Part shown: positions 1 through 9,700 of the stretch, piece by piece
Layout of the letters: every line of letters starts with the position of its first letter
How positions within the stretch are numbered: position 1 is the stretch's first letter
Position numbers and translations under genes: made by a program
Notes under the pieces: model-generated
The model's input: only the letters and a program-made list of their open reading frames with translations
What the model was told of the DNA's origin: nothing
Database searches by the model: none
Assembly (NCBI GenBank): GCA_031281585.1
Contig: JAITFE010000104.1
Span: 1 to 40,298 of the forward strand
DNA length: 40,298 bases
Source: Bifidobacteriaceae bacterium
Lineage (GTDB): Bacteria > Actinomycetota > Actinomycetes > Actinomycetales > WQXJ01
Direction: 5' to 3'

Positions 1-317
1 AGATAGTCGCAGAACATCCGCAGCGTCATGTGGTAGCCGCGGATGGTCGACAGCGCGAGCCTGCCCTGGCCGGAAGTCAGCGACACCGTGAACTCCTCGA
101 CATCGGCCGCGGTCCACTCCCAGGGATGGCACTGCGCGAACTCGCCGAACCGGCGCACCAGGTTCAGCCTCGAACTCACCGTACTACCACCGAGCATCCT
201 AGAGCGCTGCTGGTTCGCCCAACCCGCCACCATCGCGTCGAACACCGCCGCCGGCTCGTTCAAATAGGTGACGCCGGACGCCAACTCCAGACCCGCCGAA
301 CCAAGATGACGCTCCAC
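1..317 (-). CDS. Tyrosine recombinase/integrase, N-terminal part (cut by window edge)
   Basis: The reverse strand gives an open frame of 105 codons from a GTG at 317-315, preceded by a G-rich stretch, and running off the left edge. Residues around 40-105 (including VSSRLNLVRRFGEF, EWTAADVEEF, STIRGYHMTLRMFCDYL) look like the helical core-binding (SAM-like) domain of phage-type integrases, where R-x-Y plus a hydrophobic helix is typical. The catalytic domain would lie outside the window, so activity cannot be judged. It differs in sequence from the integrase at 33.3-34.4 kb. The repeats just upstream may be its operator or arm sites. An alternative TTG start lies one codon upstream. Family assignment is by pattern, not by visible catalytic residues. 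Confidence 0.72.
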   Translation of the reverse strand, partial: MERHLGSAGLELASGVTYLNEPAAVFDAMVAGWANQQRSRMLGGSTVSSRLNLVRRFGEFAQCHPWEWTAADVEEFTVSLTSGQGRLALSTIRGYHMTLRMFCDY

Positions 318-330
318 CAAACCCCCACAC

Positions 331-458
331 TAGACGCAACAATGATGCGTCTAATGCAACCGCACCGGCCAGGCGAGCGTCAAATCAACGGTGTTGGCAC
401 ACTCCCGGAGGGGGCATAACGTACCGCATCACGACCGAAATGATGCATCTGCTGCAAT
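331..458. promoter_or_regulatory. Inverted and direct repeats upstream of the partial integrase
   Basis: TAGACGCA (331-338) and TGCGTCTA (346-353) form a perfect 8-bp inverted repeat with a 7-nt spacer, 14 bases upstream of the integrase start. The 20-mer at 341-360 (AATGATGCGTCTAATGCAAC) recurs at 439-458 with 16 of 20 matches. Such clusters next to an integrase gene suit operator or arm-type binding sites. That role is inferred. Confidence 0.4.
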
Positions 459-875
459 AAATCCTCTTCAACCTCGAGATGCCAGACGTGTGGGTCCGGG
501 TCTGGGTCTGGGTCTACGCGGCGAGGGCGTGAGCGGCCCGAAGAAGCGGCATTGTCTGCGGTCTTGTGGTCGAGCGCGTGAGCGGACCGTACCCGCGCCT
601 GCCGCCTGGTTGGCGTGGGCGCGAGCGGCTCTTGCCATGTCGTGGGTGGCGTCCGCGAAGTCTTCGAGAGCATGATTGTCGCGATGAACCTTCACACCGA
701 TCCGGTGGCTCACGGGTCAGGCGGCCGGCTTTCGACGCCTCGCGCGCCTGGGAAACGCAGGCCCGGCGGCCGCGCCGCTGCAGCGCGCGCAGTGACCGCG
801 GCCAGTCTGCAGGGCCCGCCAAGCGGCGTTCGCGGTTCGGATCTGCCGCAGACTGGTTGGCGGCGCGCGCTTCGG
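459..875. other. Stretch without a convincing gene
   Basis: No frame here has both a good ribosome binding site and a recognisable protein. A hexamer GGGTCT/GGGTCC repeats four times at 492-515. A minus-strand frame (713-468, GTG start) has about 45 plausible residues and then low-complexity Arg/Pro, so it is not called. The sensor-kinase frame stays open back to 615, but that extension is Arg/Gly/Pro-rich and looks non-coding. Confidence 0.5.
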
Positions 876-2852
876 ATGAAGAGCGCCAGCATCGCGGCAA
901 AGGCAGGCGCTAACTCGAAGACGCATGCGGTCGTCGCTTTCGGACTGGCCGTCCTCAGCGGCGTCGCCTTCGGCTTGATCTCCATTCCTTTCGGCACTGA
1001 TGAAGTGTCTGCGGTAAACGGCGCGGCAGACCTGCGCGCAGTCCTCGCCGAAGGTCGGATCGCGCAGGTGGTCTCGGGCTGGGAGAGCTACCCCGGCGAG
1101 CTCTACACGCCGGCGGACTTCGCGGAAGGTGTCGCCCGCGACCTGGTGAAATGGGAGAACGGGTACGGCGTGGGTGATTCCTTCGGCACCCACCGGCTGG
1201 TCCTTCTGCTGCCGCCGGGAGAAGCGGTCGCCTTGAGCTTTCCCTCGGTGGACCACGCGACCCGGGTGTACATCGACGGTGAACTCGCGGGAGAGGTCGG
1301 GACGGTCGGCGCGACCAAGGAAACCACCACGCCGCGCGTCGCGGAGTGTTACTTCATTGTCACGGATGAAGACGGCCGCGCCGAGCTTGTCCTGCAATAC
1401 GCGAATTTCCAGCACAGGCGCGGCGGCGACCCGCCAACGCTGACGATCGGGTCGCCGCAGGACCTGCAGAAGGTGGCGCGTCAGGCGGTGGTCTCGCAGA
1501 CGCTGATCGCCGGACTGCTGTTGGCCGCGTTCTTCTATCACCTCGCCATGTTTTTGTTCTACGCGAGCCGCCGGGCGTCCTTGTATTTCGCGCTTCTCTG
1601 CCTGGCGTTCGCGATCCGAGCGATAGTGCCCAGCCTAATAACCGAGCGCTGGCCCAACTACGATTGGCCGTCGCTGCTGCGGGCGGACTATGTCCTAATG
1701 TTCTCCGGTGCCGCTCTGCTCATGCTGTTCTTCCGCAGCTTCTTCCCTGAGCTTCTCTCAAGGCGAGTCCTCTGGACCGTTGCCGCGGTGCTGGCGCTGT
1801 ACGACCTGGCCGTCCTGGTCTTGGACACGGCCCAATCGTCATATTTGCTCGTGTTCGTCCAGCCGTTGTGTGTCTTGGCCGTGGGCTACATAGCAATCAA
1901 GCTGGGACTTTCACTGAGGACGGGGGGCTTGGAAGTCCGCCTTGCTTTCGCGGGGATCGCCTTTTTCCTGGCAACGGCCTTGAATGACGTGCTGTACCTC
2001 AACAAGCTTCCGAGCCTCGGAATGAACCTGATGCCTGCTGGGATCGCCGTGCTCACGCTGGCGTACACGGTCATCTTGACTGTTGATTTCGCCCGGAGCC
2101 GGCGCCAGCTGACGGCGGCGAGGATCAGCGAAGAGAGGATGTCGATGGACAAGGCTGCCCTGGAGGCGCAGAGCCGGCTGAAGACCGAGTTCTTGCAGGA
2201 CATTAGCCACGAGATGAAGACGCCTCTGGCCGTCGTGTCCACGAGCGTCCTCAATGCCGACGACTTATTGGACTTCGGTGGGGACAGGGACGAGATCCGC
2301 GGGAGCCTGCGCCGGGCGCAGGCAGAGGTCATGCGGATGGCGGCCATGGTGGACGCCGCGATGGCATTCTCATCCGCCAATGAGGCTGGCCAGCGGATGG
2401 AGGCGCTCGACCTCGGCGGTCTGCTCAGGGCGGCCGCTGACGCTTCTCGTCCCTTGCTGGAGAGGCGTGGGAACAAGCTGGCGCTCGAGATCCCGGCCCG
2501 GCTGCCGCCGCTGTGGGCAGACCACGAGGGGTTGTCGCAGGTCTTGTCGAACTTGCTGTCCAATGCGAACCGGCACACTGAAGGCGGCCGTATCGAGGTA
2601 ACCGCGACGTGCGGCGAAGCGTCGGTGACGGTGACGGTCCGCGATGACGGGGAAGGGGTGGACGATGCCGTCCTTCCACGCGTGTTCGACCGCGGCGCTT
2701 CGACCGGCGGGACCGGCTTGGGACTGGCGATTTCCAAAGCGGTCATCGACGCTCACGGCGGGCGGATCTCGCTGTCGAACAACCCCGGCCGCGGGGCATG
2801 TGCCGAGTTCCAGCTACCCATTCCGGCCAACGGGGATGAGGCTCAACGTTGA
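876..2852 (+). CDS. Membrane sensor histidine kinase of the 7TMR-DISM type
   Basis: This is a 658-residue kinase. A membrane segment at about 18-38 precedes an extracellular sensory region (40-200) resembling 7TMR-DISM extracellular domains. Several hydrophobic segments (about 208-405) match a 7TM-DISM region, followed by a short coiled linker. The cytoplasmic part has the H box FLQDISHEMKTPLAVV with the phospho-accepting His445, the N box LSNLLSNANRHTEGG near 557-571, the G1 motif RDDGEGVDD and the G2 motif GTGLGLAISKAVIDAHGG. It should autophosphorylate and pass phosphate to the regulator encoded next, whose start overlaps its stop. The start at 876 is chosen because the frame upstream (to 615) looks non-coding; its ribosome site is weak, so the start is uncertain. 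The ligand is unknown. The neighbouring giant surface protein is a plausible target. Confidence 0.88.
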   Translation: MKSASIAAKAGANSKTHAVVAFGLAVLSGVAFGLISIPFGTDEVSAVNGAADLRAVLAEGRIAQVVSGWESYPGELYTPADFAEGVARDLVKWENGYGVGDSFGTHRLVLLLPPGEAVALSFPSVDHATRVYIDGELAGEVGTVGATKETTTPRVAECYFIVTDEDGRAELVLQYANFQHRRGGDPPTLTIGSPQDLQKVARQAVVSQTLIAGLLLAAFFYHLAMFLFYASRRASLYFALLCLAFAIRAIVPSLITERWPNYDWPSLLRADYVLMFSGAALLMLFFRSFFPELLSRRVLWTVAAVLALYDLAVLVLDTAQSSYLLVFVQPLCVLAVGYIAIKLGLSLRTGGLEVRLAFAGIAFFLATALNDVLYLNKLPSLGMNLMPAGIAVLTLAYTVILTVDFARSRRQLTAARISEERMSMDKAALEAQSRLKTEFLQDISHEMKTPLAVVSTSVLNADDLLDFGGDRDEIRGSLRRAQAEVMRMAAMVDAAMAFSSANEAGQRMEALDLGGLLRAAADASRPLLERRGNKLALEIPARLPPLWADHEGLSQVLSNLLSNANRHTEGGRIEVTATCGEASVTVTVRDDGEGVDDAVLPRVFDRGASTGGTGLGLAISKAVIDAHGGRISLSNNPGRGACAEFQLPIPANGDEAQR

Positions 2853-3556
2853 ACGGGAACACGAGCGGAACAACGGACAGGCCGGCGGCGAACGGGGTCA
2901 CCCTGCTCTTGGTCGAGGACAACCCCGCCGTCCAACGCAACAACCGGGCGATCCTCGCCAGGCGCGGCTACTCCGTCCGGGAGGCGTCGGACTTGACGCA
3001 GGCGCGCGCAGCTGTCGCGGAGGAGGAACCGGATGCGATCATCTTGGACATCATGCTGCCGGACGGCAGCGGACTCGATTTCCTGACCGAGTTGCGCCGC
3101 GGTTCCCGGATCCCGGCGTTGATGCTGACAGCGCTGGGAACGCCGGCAGACATCGCACGGGGATTGCGCGCCGGCGGCGACGACTACCTGCCGAAACCCT
3201 ACGATTTGGATGTCTTCTTGGCCCGGGTCGAGGCGCTGCTGCGCCGCGCGAGGCAGGTGCCGGAGTCGGTGGTGGCGGGGCGGTTGCACTTGGACGTCAC
3301 GGCGGGCCAGGCGTTCTGCAACGGCGCGGATCTGCTGCTGACGCAAAAGGAGTTCGCTTTGCTGCTGCTGCTCGCGCAGAACGAGAACAAGACCCTGGAC
3401 GCGGAATACCTGTACGAGAGGATCTGGAAACGGCCTGCGGTTGGCGACACCCAGGCAGTCAAGACGGTCGTGTCGCGTCTGAGGGCAAAGCTCGCCCGGA
3501 CCGGATACACGATAGTCGCCGCCCGCGGCGAGGGGTATCTGTTCGAGAAGTGGTAG
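2849..3556 (+). CDS. OmpR/PhoB-type response regulator
   Basis: This is a 235-residue two-domain regulator. The receiver domain (about 17-130) has the acidic pair in LLVEDN (Glu23/Asp24), the phospho-acceptor Asp67 in AIILDIMLPDGSG, the conserved Thr in LTALGTPAD and Lys116 in PKPYD. The C-terminal winged helix (about 140-233) contains LTQKEFALLLLLAQNENK and the recognition-helix region VKTVVSRLRAKL, and ends in the usual GEGYLF. The TTG start overlaps the kinase stop (TTGA), so the pair is translationally coupled. The upstream kinase is the obvious partner. Targets are unknown, but the next gene is the giant surface protein. Confidence 0.93.
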   Translation: MNGNTSGTTDRPAANGVTLLLVEDNPAVQRNNRAILARRGYSVREASDLTQARAAVAEEEPDAIILDIMLPDGSGLDFLTELRRGSRIPALMLTALGTPADIARGLRAGGDDYLPKPYDLDVFLARVEALLRRARQVPESVVAGRLHLDVTAGQAFCNGADLLLTQKEFALLLLLAQNENKTLDAEYLYERIWKRPAVGDTQAVKTVVSRLRAKLARTGYTIVAARGEGYLFEKW

Positions 3557-3583
3557 TGCGGCACGCGCCAGGCGGGGTAGCCC

Positions 3584-3615
3584 GCTGCGAAGGTGGCGTT
3601 TTCGCAACCTTCAGC
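3584..3615 (+). terminator. Possible terminator hairpin after the response regulator
   Basis: GCTG-cg-AAGGT (3584-3594) can pair with ACCTT-CAGC (3607-3615), giving a 9-bp stem with a 2-nt bulge and a 12-nt loop. A competing pairing TGCGAA/TTCGCA (3586-3591 with 3601-3606) also exists. There is no clear T-run, as is common in actinobacteria. Confidence 0.35.
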
Positions 3616-3655
3616 CTTCGCTGCTGCGCCAGCGGCTAGCTTTCCTAATAGCTTC

Positions 3656-3751
3656 GGGCTCCGTCACCCTGTGCCTGCCGAGCCGCGTTGTCGCGCCCCG
3701 GTGAGCAGATGGGGGCGGCACCTAACCCCCGGAGTCCTGCGGTGCCCGCAG
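3656..3751 (+). promoter_or_regulatory. Structured 5' leader of the giant surface-protein gene
   Basis: A set of nested pairings lies 22-118 bases before the start. GGGCTCCG (3656-3663) pairs with CGGAGTCC (3730-3737) as an 8-bp closing stem with one G-U. Inside it, TCACC (3664-3668) pairs with GGTGA (3700-3704) and GGGG (3711-3714) with CCCC (3726-3729). A separate perfect hairpin CTGCGG-TGC-CCGCAG follows at 3737-3751. GGCACC (3717-3722) could instead pair with GGTGCC (3741-3746), giving an alternative fold. The layout suggests a cis-acting RNA. It does not match the consensus of a riboswitch class I can recall (c-di-GMP, c-di-AMP, cobalamin and TPP were considered). Confidence 0.4.
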
Positions 3752-3773
3752 AAACGGCGACAAGGCAAGGCGG

Positions 3774-6700
3774 TTGGAAGTGGAACAGTCGAACAGGCGC
3801 GGCGCGCGGCGCCGGATAGCGGCAATCCTGGCCGGGGTGATGCTGGTACCGGCGGCGCTGCTGGCGTTCCCGCCCGAGGCGGCCGCGGCGGGGCCGAGCA
3901 ACGTGAGTTCTGTGTCCAACGACACGTTCGCGGCGCTCAGCCTGCAGACGGACACCGGCGATGTGGAGGCGATGATCGCGTCAGGGGCGCCCACAACGGA
4001 GGACCCGATAGCGCTCAACACGGTCTCCGAACTGTTCGTGGGGGCGGCCGGGAACGTCTACGACTTCACCAGCCAAAGCCCCACGGGCCTGCCGGCGGCG
4101 ACGAAGACCATCAAGTCGTCCTTCAGCGGCGAGAACACCCATGTCCGCAGCGTCGCCTTCGACCCGGACGGGGACGCCAAGAAGAACTACGTCGCACAAG
4201 TCTGCGGCGTCAGCGGGTCCAAGACCACGAGCCTCTATCTGAACGCCGTGGACGGCACAACCGGGAAATCCTCCTCGACGGCGATCGGAATGTACTCGTT
4301 CCCCATCACTTATCACGACGCGGGCGCGTTCTTGTCGATCACGGCGGGCGACTTCGACGGCGACGGCAAGGACGAGGTCGCGGTGTTGACAGCCGGGGCC
4401 GCAGCCTATCCGGGGGGACCGAAGGTCTTGCCTGGTCCGCAGGCGGTGGAGATCTACCGCGTCGACACCGCCGGCAACGGGTCGTTCACGCTGCTCAAGT
4501 CCCAAACCGTCCAGAATCTGACCACTGGCCGCCAGCCAGCGGTGCCTTTTCTGTACGACGGTGAATACGAGTCCGGCAGCAAGGCTTACGAGTATTTCTC
4601 CGTCAACCTCGCAGCCATTCCCGCAGCTGGCGACGCGCGCGACGCGCTCGCCATAGCGGCCAGTTACACGCGCCACGCGGAAAAGAGCAAATACGCCACG
4701 GCCGCCAGGGGAAACAACACCTACGGAAGCTCCGTCATCTCGTTCTGGTACGACATCGGCGGCGACAGTGAGCGGCTTGCGACCGAGGCGCTGGAGGACC
4801 GGTGGTCGAGTTCCTACGGCACCGACGATGCCGCCAACCCGCATTTCGAGCAGATGCTCTTCCCGTCCGTCGCGGCTGGTGACATCAACAACGACGGCGC
4901 GCCGGAGGTCGTGGTCGCCGGCTATCGCATCAAGGAGGCGGCCTCGTACCACGGAAGCCGCAGCCTCGACAAGGAACGGTTCCTGATCACGCATTACGCC
5001 TACGATGGGACGAACTTCGCCAAACAGGCTCCCATGCAATGGGTGGACATGAAACGCGGCGGGGCGCACGGTAGCGCCGCCGATCTGGGCAACGGCATTT
5101 TCAACAACTCGGGCGACTACGGGCAAAACCCGCTCGCCCTGACGATCTTCGCAGAGCGCGGCTCCGCCTACGCCAAGTCGGTTTTCGCTGGCGGCTATGT
5201 GCTGGCCCTGCCCGACCCGACAAGGGCCGGCCTGGGCGACACCTCCGAATACGCCATGGGGATGTACGGCGGCTACGACACCAACCCCGACCAGTTGGCC
5301 GCGGGCTCCTCCGACCCGAACGCCGTGTTCCGCATCCGCTACGCCACTCCCCTCTACAGCTCGATTGACGCCAATCGCAGCAGCGCGCAGAACAGGGCAG
5401 TCGCCGAGGCCGTGGCCGGCAACTTCACCAACAACCCGGATGGCCGCGAGCAGGTGGCGTTCACCTACTTCATCAAACGCCAGGGCTCGGCCAAGTACGA
5501 CGCCGACCTCTGTTTCCTGTACCTGAAGGGCCAGGCGACAGACGAGGTCGAGAACGCGAACGGCGCCATTCCCTCCGTCGTCGCGTTCTGGCACAACCTG
5601 GTATACAACGAGACGAAGGCCGCTCCGTTGACCGTCGCCGCGCCGGACGTCCACAACGACTCGACCATCGTGAAATACGACAAGGCCAAGGCACCCGCCT
5701 TCTACTTCTCCGACCCGCAGATCTCCGCGGTGCTGCAAGCCGCCCCCTACTTCGGCGAGCTTCAATACGACGGCTCGCCGGACACCGTGATCACCAGGAC
5801 CAACGGCAAGGACGAGACCCTGGATCACGCGGTGACTGTCACCGCCGGCACGCTGTTCGGCATCGACGTCGCCGTCTCCGGCGGCGCGGGCGCCAGCGTG
5901 GAACTGTTCGAGTTCGAGTTGATGGCCAAGTTCTCCGCCTCGGCGGGATGGCAGAACCAGACCACCTACACCCATTCGACCAGCACGAGTTATTCAACCG
6001 GCTCGAATGACACCGTGGTGCTAACCATGACGCCGTATGTGCGCTACTACTACCAGCAGTGGAACCCGGGCGCCGGAAAATGGGAGAGCGCGTTCGTCGA
6101 CGTCCCCTCCGCTCCGCGCCTGAGCCAGGTGTCAGTGGACGCCTACGACCGGATAGCGGGAGACAACGGCTGGCGAACGATCCGCGACAGAGTTTTCGGC
6201 GGCTCGGTCGCCGGGGATCCGGGCACCTACGGCAGCGCCATGCCTGAGACGTGGAACATCTACGACAAGAAGAACGCCGCCCGCGAAGTCTGGTTCGACA
6301 CGAACGGGAACACCGGAGCGAAGACCAGGTCGATCAACCATGAGCAGAGCCACGGCAACGGTGTGACCTGGGGCGCCTCGGTCGAGCTTGAGGGCACCAT
6401 CAAGGTTGTCGCTGGCAAGGGCGGCCTTCACGGCGGCGTCGCCTACACGGGCGGCTACATGTGGAGCCAGTTCGAGGCCGTCAACTACGAGGGCACCGTG
6501 CCGAACATCGCTGACGCCGATGCGGCGACCTACGGCTTCGAGTGGGACTTCGGCACCTGGTTCACCAAGATGTCGGACAGCCGGGAAAACGTGCGGATAC
6601 TGTCCGATTACCTGGATAACACCGACCAGGACCACGTGAAAGACATCGTCGAAGAGCAGGGCCTCGACACCCTGGTGTTGGGCTACCGTGTCAAGAACGC

Positions 6701-9700
6701 GAAGCGGCCGCCCAAAGCGCCGGAAGTCTCCGTGGACGGCACCACCGAGGATTCGGTGACCCTGGCGTGGAAACCCGTCGCCTCGCCGGACGTCGTCAAC
6801 TACGAGGTCGGGCAAATCGACCTTGGAGCGACCTATCTCATCGCCACCGTCGACCAAGCCACAGGCGGCGTTTTCCGGTACACCGACAGCCCGCTACTGT
6901 CCACCACCACCTACCAGTACGTGGTGCGCGCGTGGGGATACTCCAACGGCACCCTGGTCGCCGGTGCGTGGAGCGACCCCGTCTCGGCCAGAACCAACAT
7001 GACGGGCGTCACGGCAACCGTGGCCCCGGACCCTCTGGAACTAAGAGCGGGGCAATCCGGGACGTTCACCGTGACGCCGCCCACCGGCGCGACAGGCGTC
7101 GCCTACCAATGGCAGCACCGGAAAGCCAGCGGCATGTGGCAGGACCTGACCGGCGCGACAGGGGCGTCCTTGACCGTCGCGGACGCGGGAATCGCTGACG
7201 AGGGCGAATACCGCTGCGTTCTTGAGGGAAGGATCTTCGGATTGAACGGGATGACCGTCTACAGCGACGCCGCCACGCTCGCCATAGTGAAACTCGAGAC
7301 GCAAACGACATTGGCAGTGGCCCCGCAAACCGGCATCGCCTCCGACACTACGGAGACCTCCGCGACAGTGGAAAGGCCGTATGCCGCCCAGGTCTTGCTG
7401 AAGTGGGGAACGGGGTCTTACGAGTTGTTCACAAGCCCCGAGATCGTCAACGCCAGCGGCGACAACCACATCATCCTGAAAGATGACAACGGCTACCATG
7501 TGCTCGGCGCTTTCGAAAACGGTGTGACCGCCACGAACAGAGGCACCACACCAACGCTGGCCGATATCCAGGGCATCATCGACGCCGCCCAAAGCGGCCA
7601 GCAAGCGGGCTCGAATGACTTCGGGACGACCGTGCCCGCTGATATGACCCAATGGGTGGTTCAGTGGGAAGCCGACAACCCGGGCTACTACTTGCAGATG
7701 AGCACGGCGATCAGCCAAGTCGCGCCCAGGTTCTACAACTACACAGACGGGAAATCTCCCTATGGCGACTCCTTCACCCCTGAGATTCTGAACGGCGAGC
7801 CCGACGAGATCGTGACGGGGACCTTCAAACTCACCGACACCTACACCACGCCGTCGCAGACAAGCGAGCTTTACCACGCAAGGTTCGACGGCTGGTCCGC
7901 CGACCACCGGCTCTACGTGACCGATGTCCCCAGCGACTTCTACATCGCGGACTACCCCTATCCCTACCTGTACACCCTGTACACGCCTTACGGCAACACG
8001 AGTATCGCTGGCGACGGCACACTGGTCTACCCAGACACAATCGACTTTGTCGACTGGGACCGCCTGGCCGGCAATCAAGGCACCAATGTCCTGGGCTACA
8101 GCAGCGTGGACGACCAACGGATCGACTCGAGCAGTCTCCTGGGTCTCACGGTCCCCATGACCGGGTCGCTGCTTGAGAGCGAACTTGTCACCACGCCAGG
8201 CGACGAGGTGACGCTCACCGCGACGCTCGCTGGGAAGAACCACACCGAAACACCAAGAGGCACTGTCATCTTCACGGTGAGCGACAAGTCTACGGGCGCA
8301 GTTGCCGCGCGGCTCTCCGGAGAGTTGGACGCAGGCGGACAGGCGACAGCGACCTTCACCGCCCCCTACGCCGGCAGCTTCATAGTCACAGCGAACTACG
8401 GCGGCAACGACCAGTTCTATCCCAGCAGCGACAGCTTCAACGCCTACCACGCCTCCTCTCCCAGCAAGTCGTCGTGGCTCACGCTGAACCCGGACAAGAC
8501 CGCCATCACCTACGGCGAAGAAGTGACGTTCGCGCCCGAGCTCTGGACCATGGTCGCAGGCGGAGCACCCACCAGCGCGGTCGTGGCGTCCGCGGACACC
8601 GTGTACAGCGTGACGCTGGACGGCGAGGACGTGAAACTGCTGGATGAGGGCTCCGGAGCCAGCAGAATCCCCGGCGCGATGAACGTTCCCGGCGTGTTCA
8701 CTCCACGCGAAAGCGGCGTGTACACGGTGACCGCAAGCTACACGCCTGTGGACGAGATGTACACGGCATCGGCCGTCATAACCGTTGCGAAGAAGACCCT
8801 GACTGTGACGGCGGGCTACTCTGGGCCGGTCACCGCCAACATGCAGGTCCAGGGATACGACGGCCTGTACGCGTCGTTCGACTGGACCGAGACCATCAAC
8901 GCCACAAGGATAGAGGGACTGGCGCCTGGCGACTCTGCGGGCGGCTGGCTGTTCGCGTGCGAACTGGAGACAGCCATGCCCGGCCTTGGCGTCTTCAGGC
9001 CCATCGGAACGCACACCATCAGCGTGCGGCCAAACGAGACCTGGGCCGCCGCCCACGCCGAGCTGGCCAAGAAATACGATGTCGTATTGGTGCCGGGGAC
9101 GTTCACCGTGCTGCCGCCGTTCTACAGCATCACGTACAACGCGGGGGCGAACGGCGCGCTGGCGGTCTCCACCGGCGGCGGCGCGCCGCTGGCGACCGGC
9201 GCGACGGTGCCCTACGGGAGCGCGTTGGCCTTCGTCGCGAACCCCGACCCCGGGTTCGTCGTGGACTCGTGGACGGTCACGGTGGGCGGCGTGGACCGGT
9301 CAGCCGACTACAGCGCGGTGAACGCGATCACCGTGGACGCGACGGGGGACGTCTCGGTGGGCGTCGCGTTCGCGCAGAAGACCGCGTTGGTTTTCGCGGA
9401 CAGCGACGCTTACGACATTCCGAGCTCCACTGTGGGGTTGGCGGTCTCGCCGGTCGATGTGTCTGCCGGCGTGTCGGGCGGAGTGCGGCCGTACACGTTC
9501 GCGGCAACCGGGCTGCCGGACGGGGTGTCGATCAGCGCGGAGGGCGTCATCGGCGGCACACCGCTCTCTGCGGCGGCCGGCGGCACCGCCGCCATCACGG
9601 TGACTGACTACGAGGGCTCGACGGCTAGCATCGAGATCGCGTACGGGTCCGCCTCCGCCGCGCCGAACCCAATCCTCGGCGGGAGCGCCACGATCGACGG

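Noticed and set aside
492-515. Four GGGTCT-type hexamers as a possible CRISPR or satellite
   Set aside because: The units are only 6 bases with no spacers; it is a small simple repeat. No CRISPR array was seen in the window.
468-713. 81-codon minus-strand frame starting SHRIGVKVHRDNHAL
   Set aside because: The first half looks protein-like, but there is no ribosome site and the end is Arg/Pro low complexity. Not enough to call a gene.
615-875. N-terminal extension of the sensor kinase
   Set aside because: The frame is open, but the extension is Arg/Gly/Ala-rich, lacks a signal or domain pattern and has no good ribosome site.
3981-5975. 664-codon open frame on the minus strand
   Set aside because: It lies entirely opposite the giant surface gene, has Val/Gly/Arg-rich sequence without family motifs, and is a typical antisense shadow in high-GC DNA. 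The same applies to 7041-9056 and 15255-16535.
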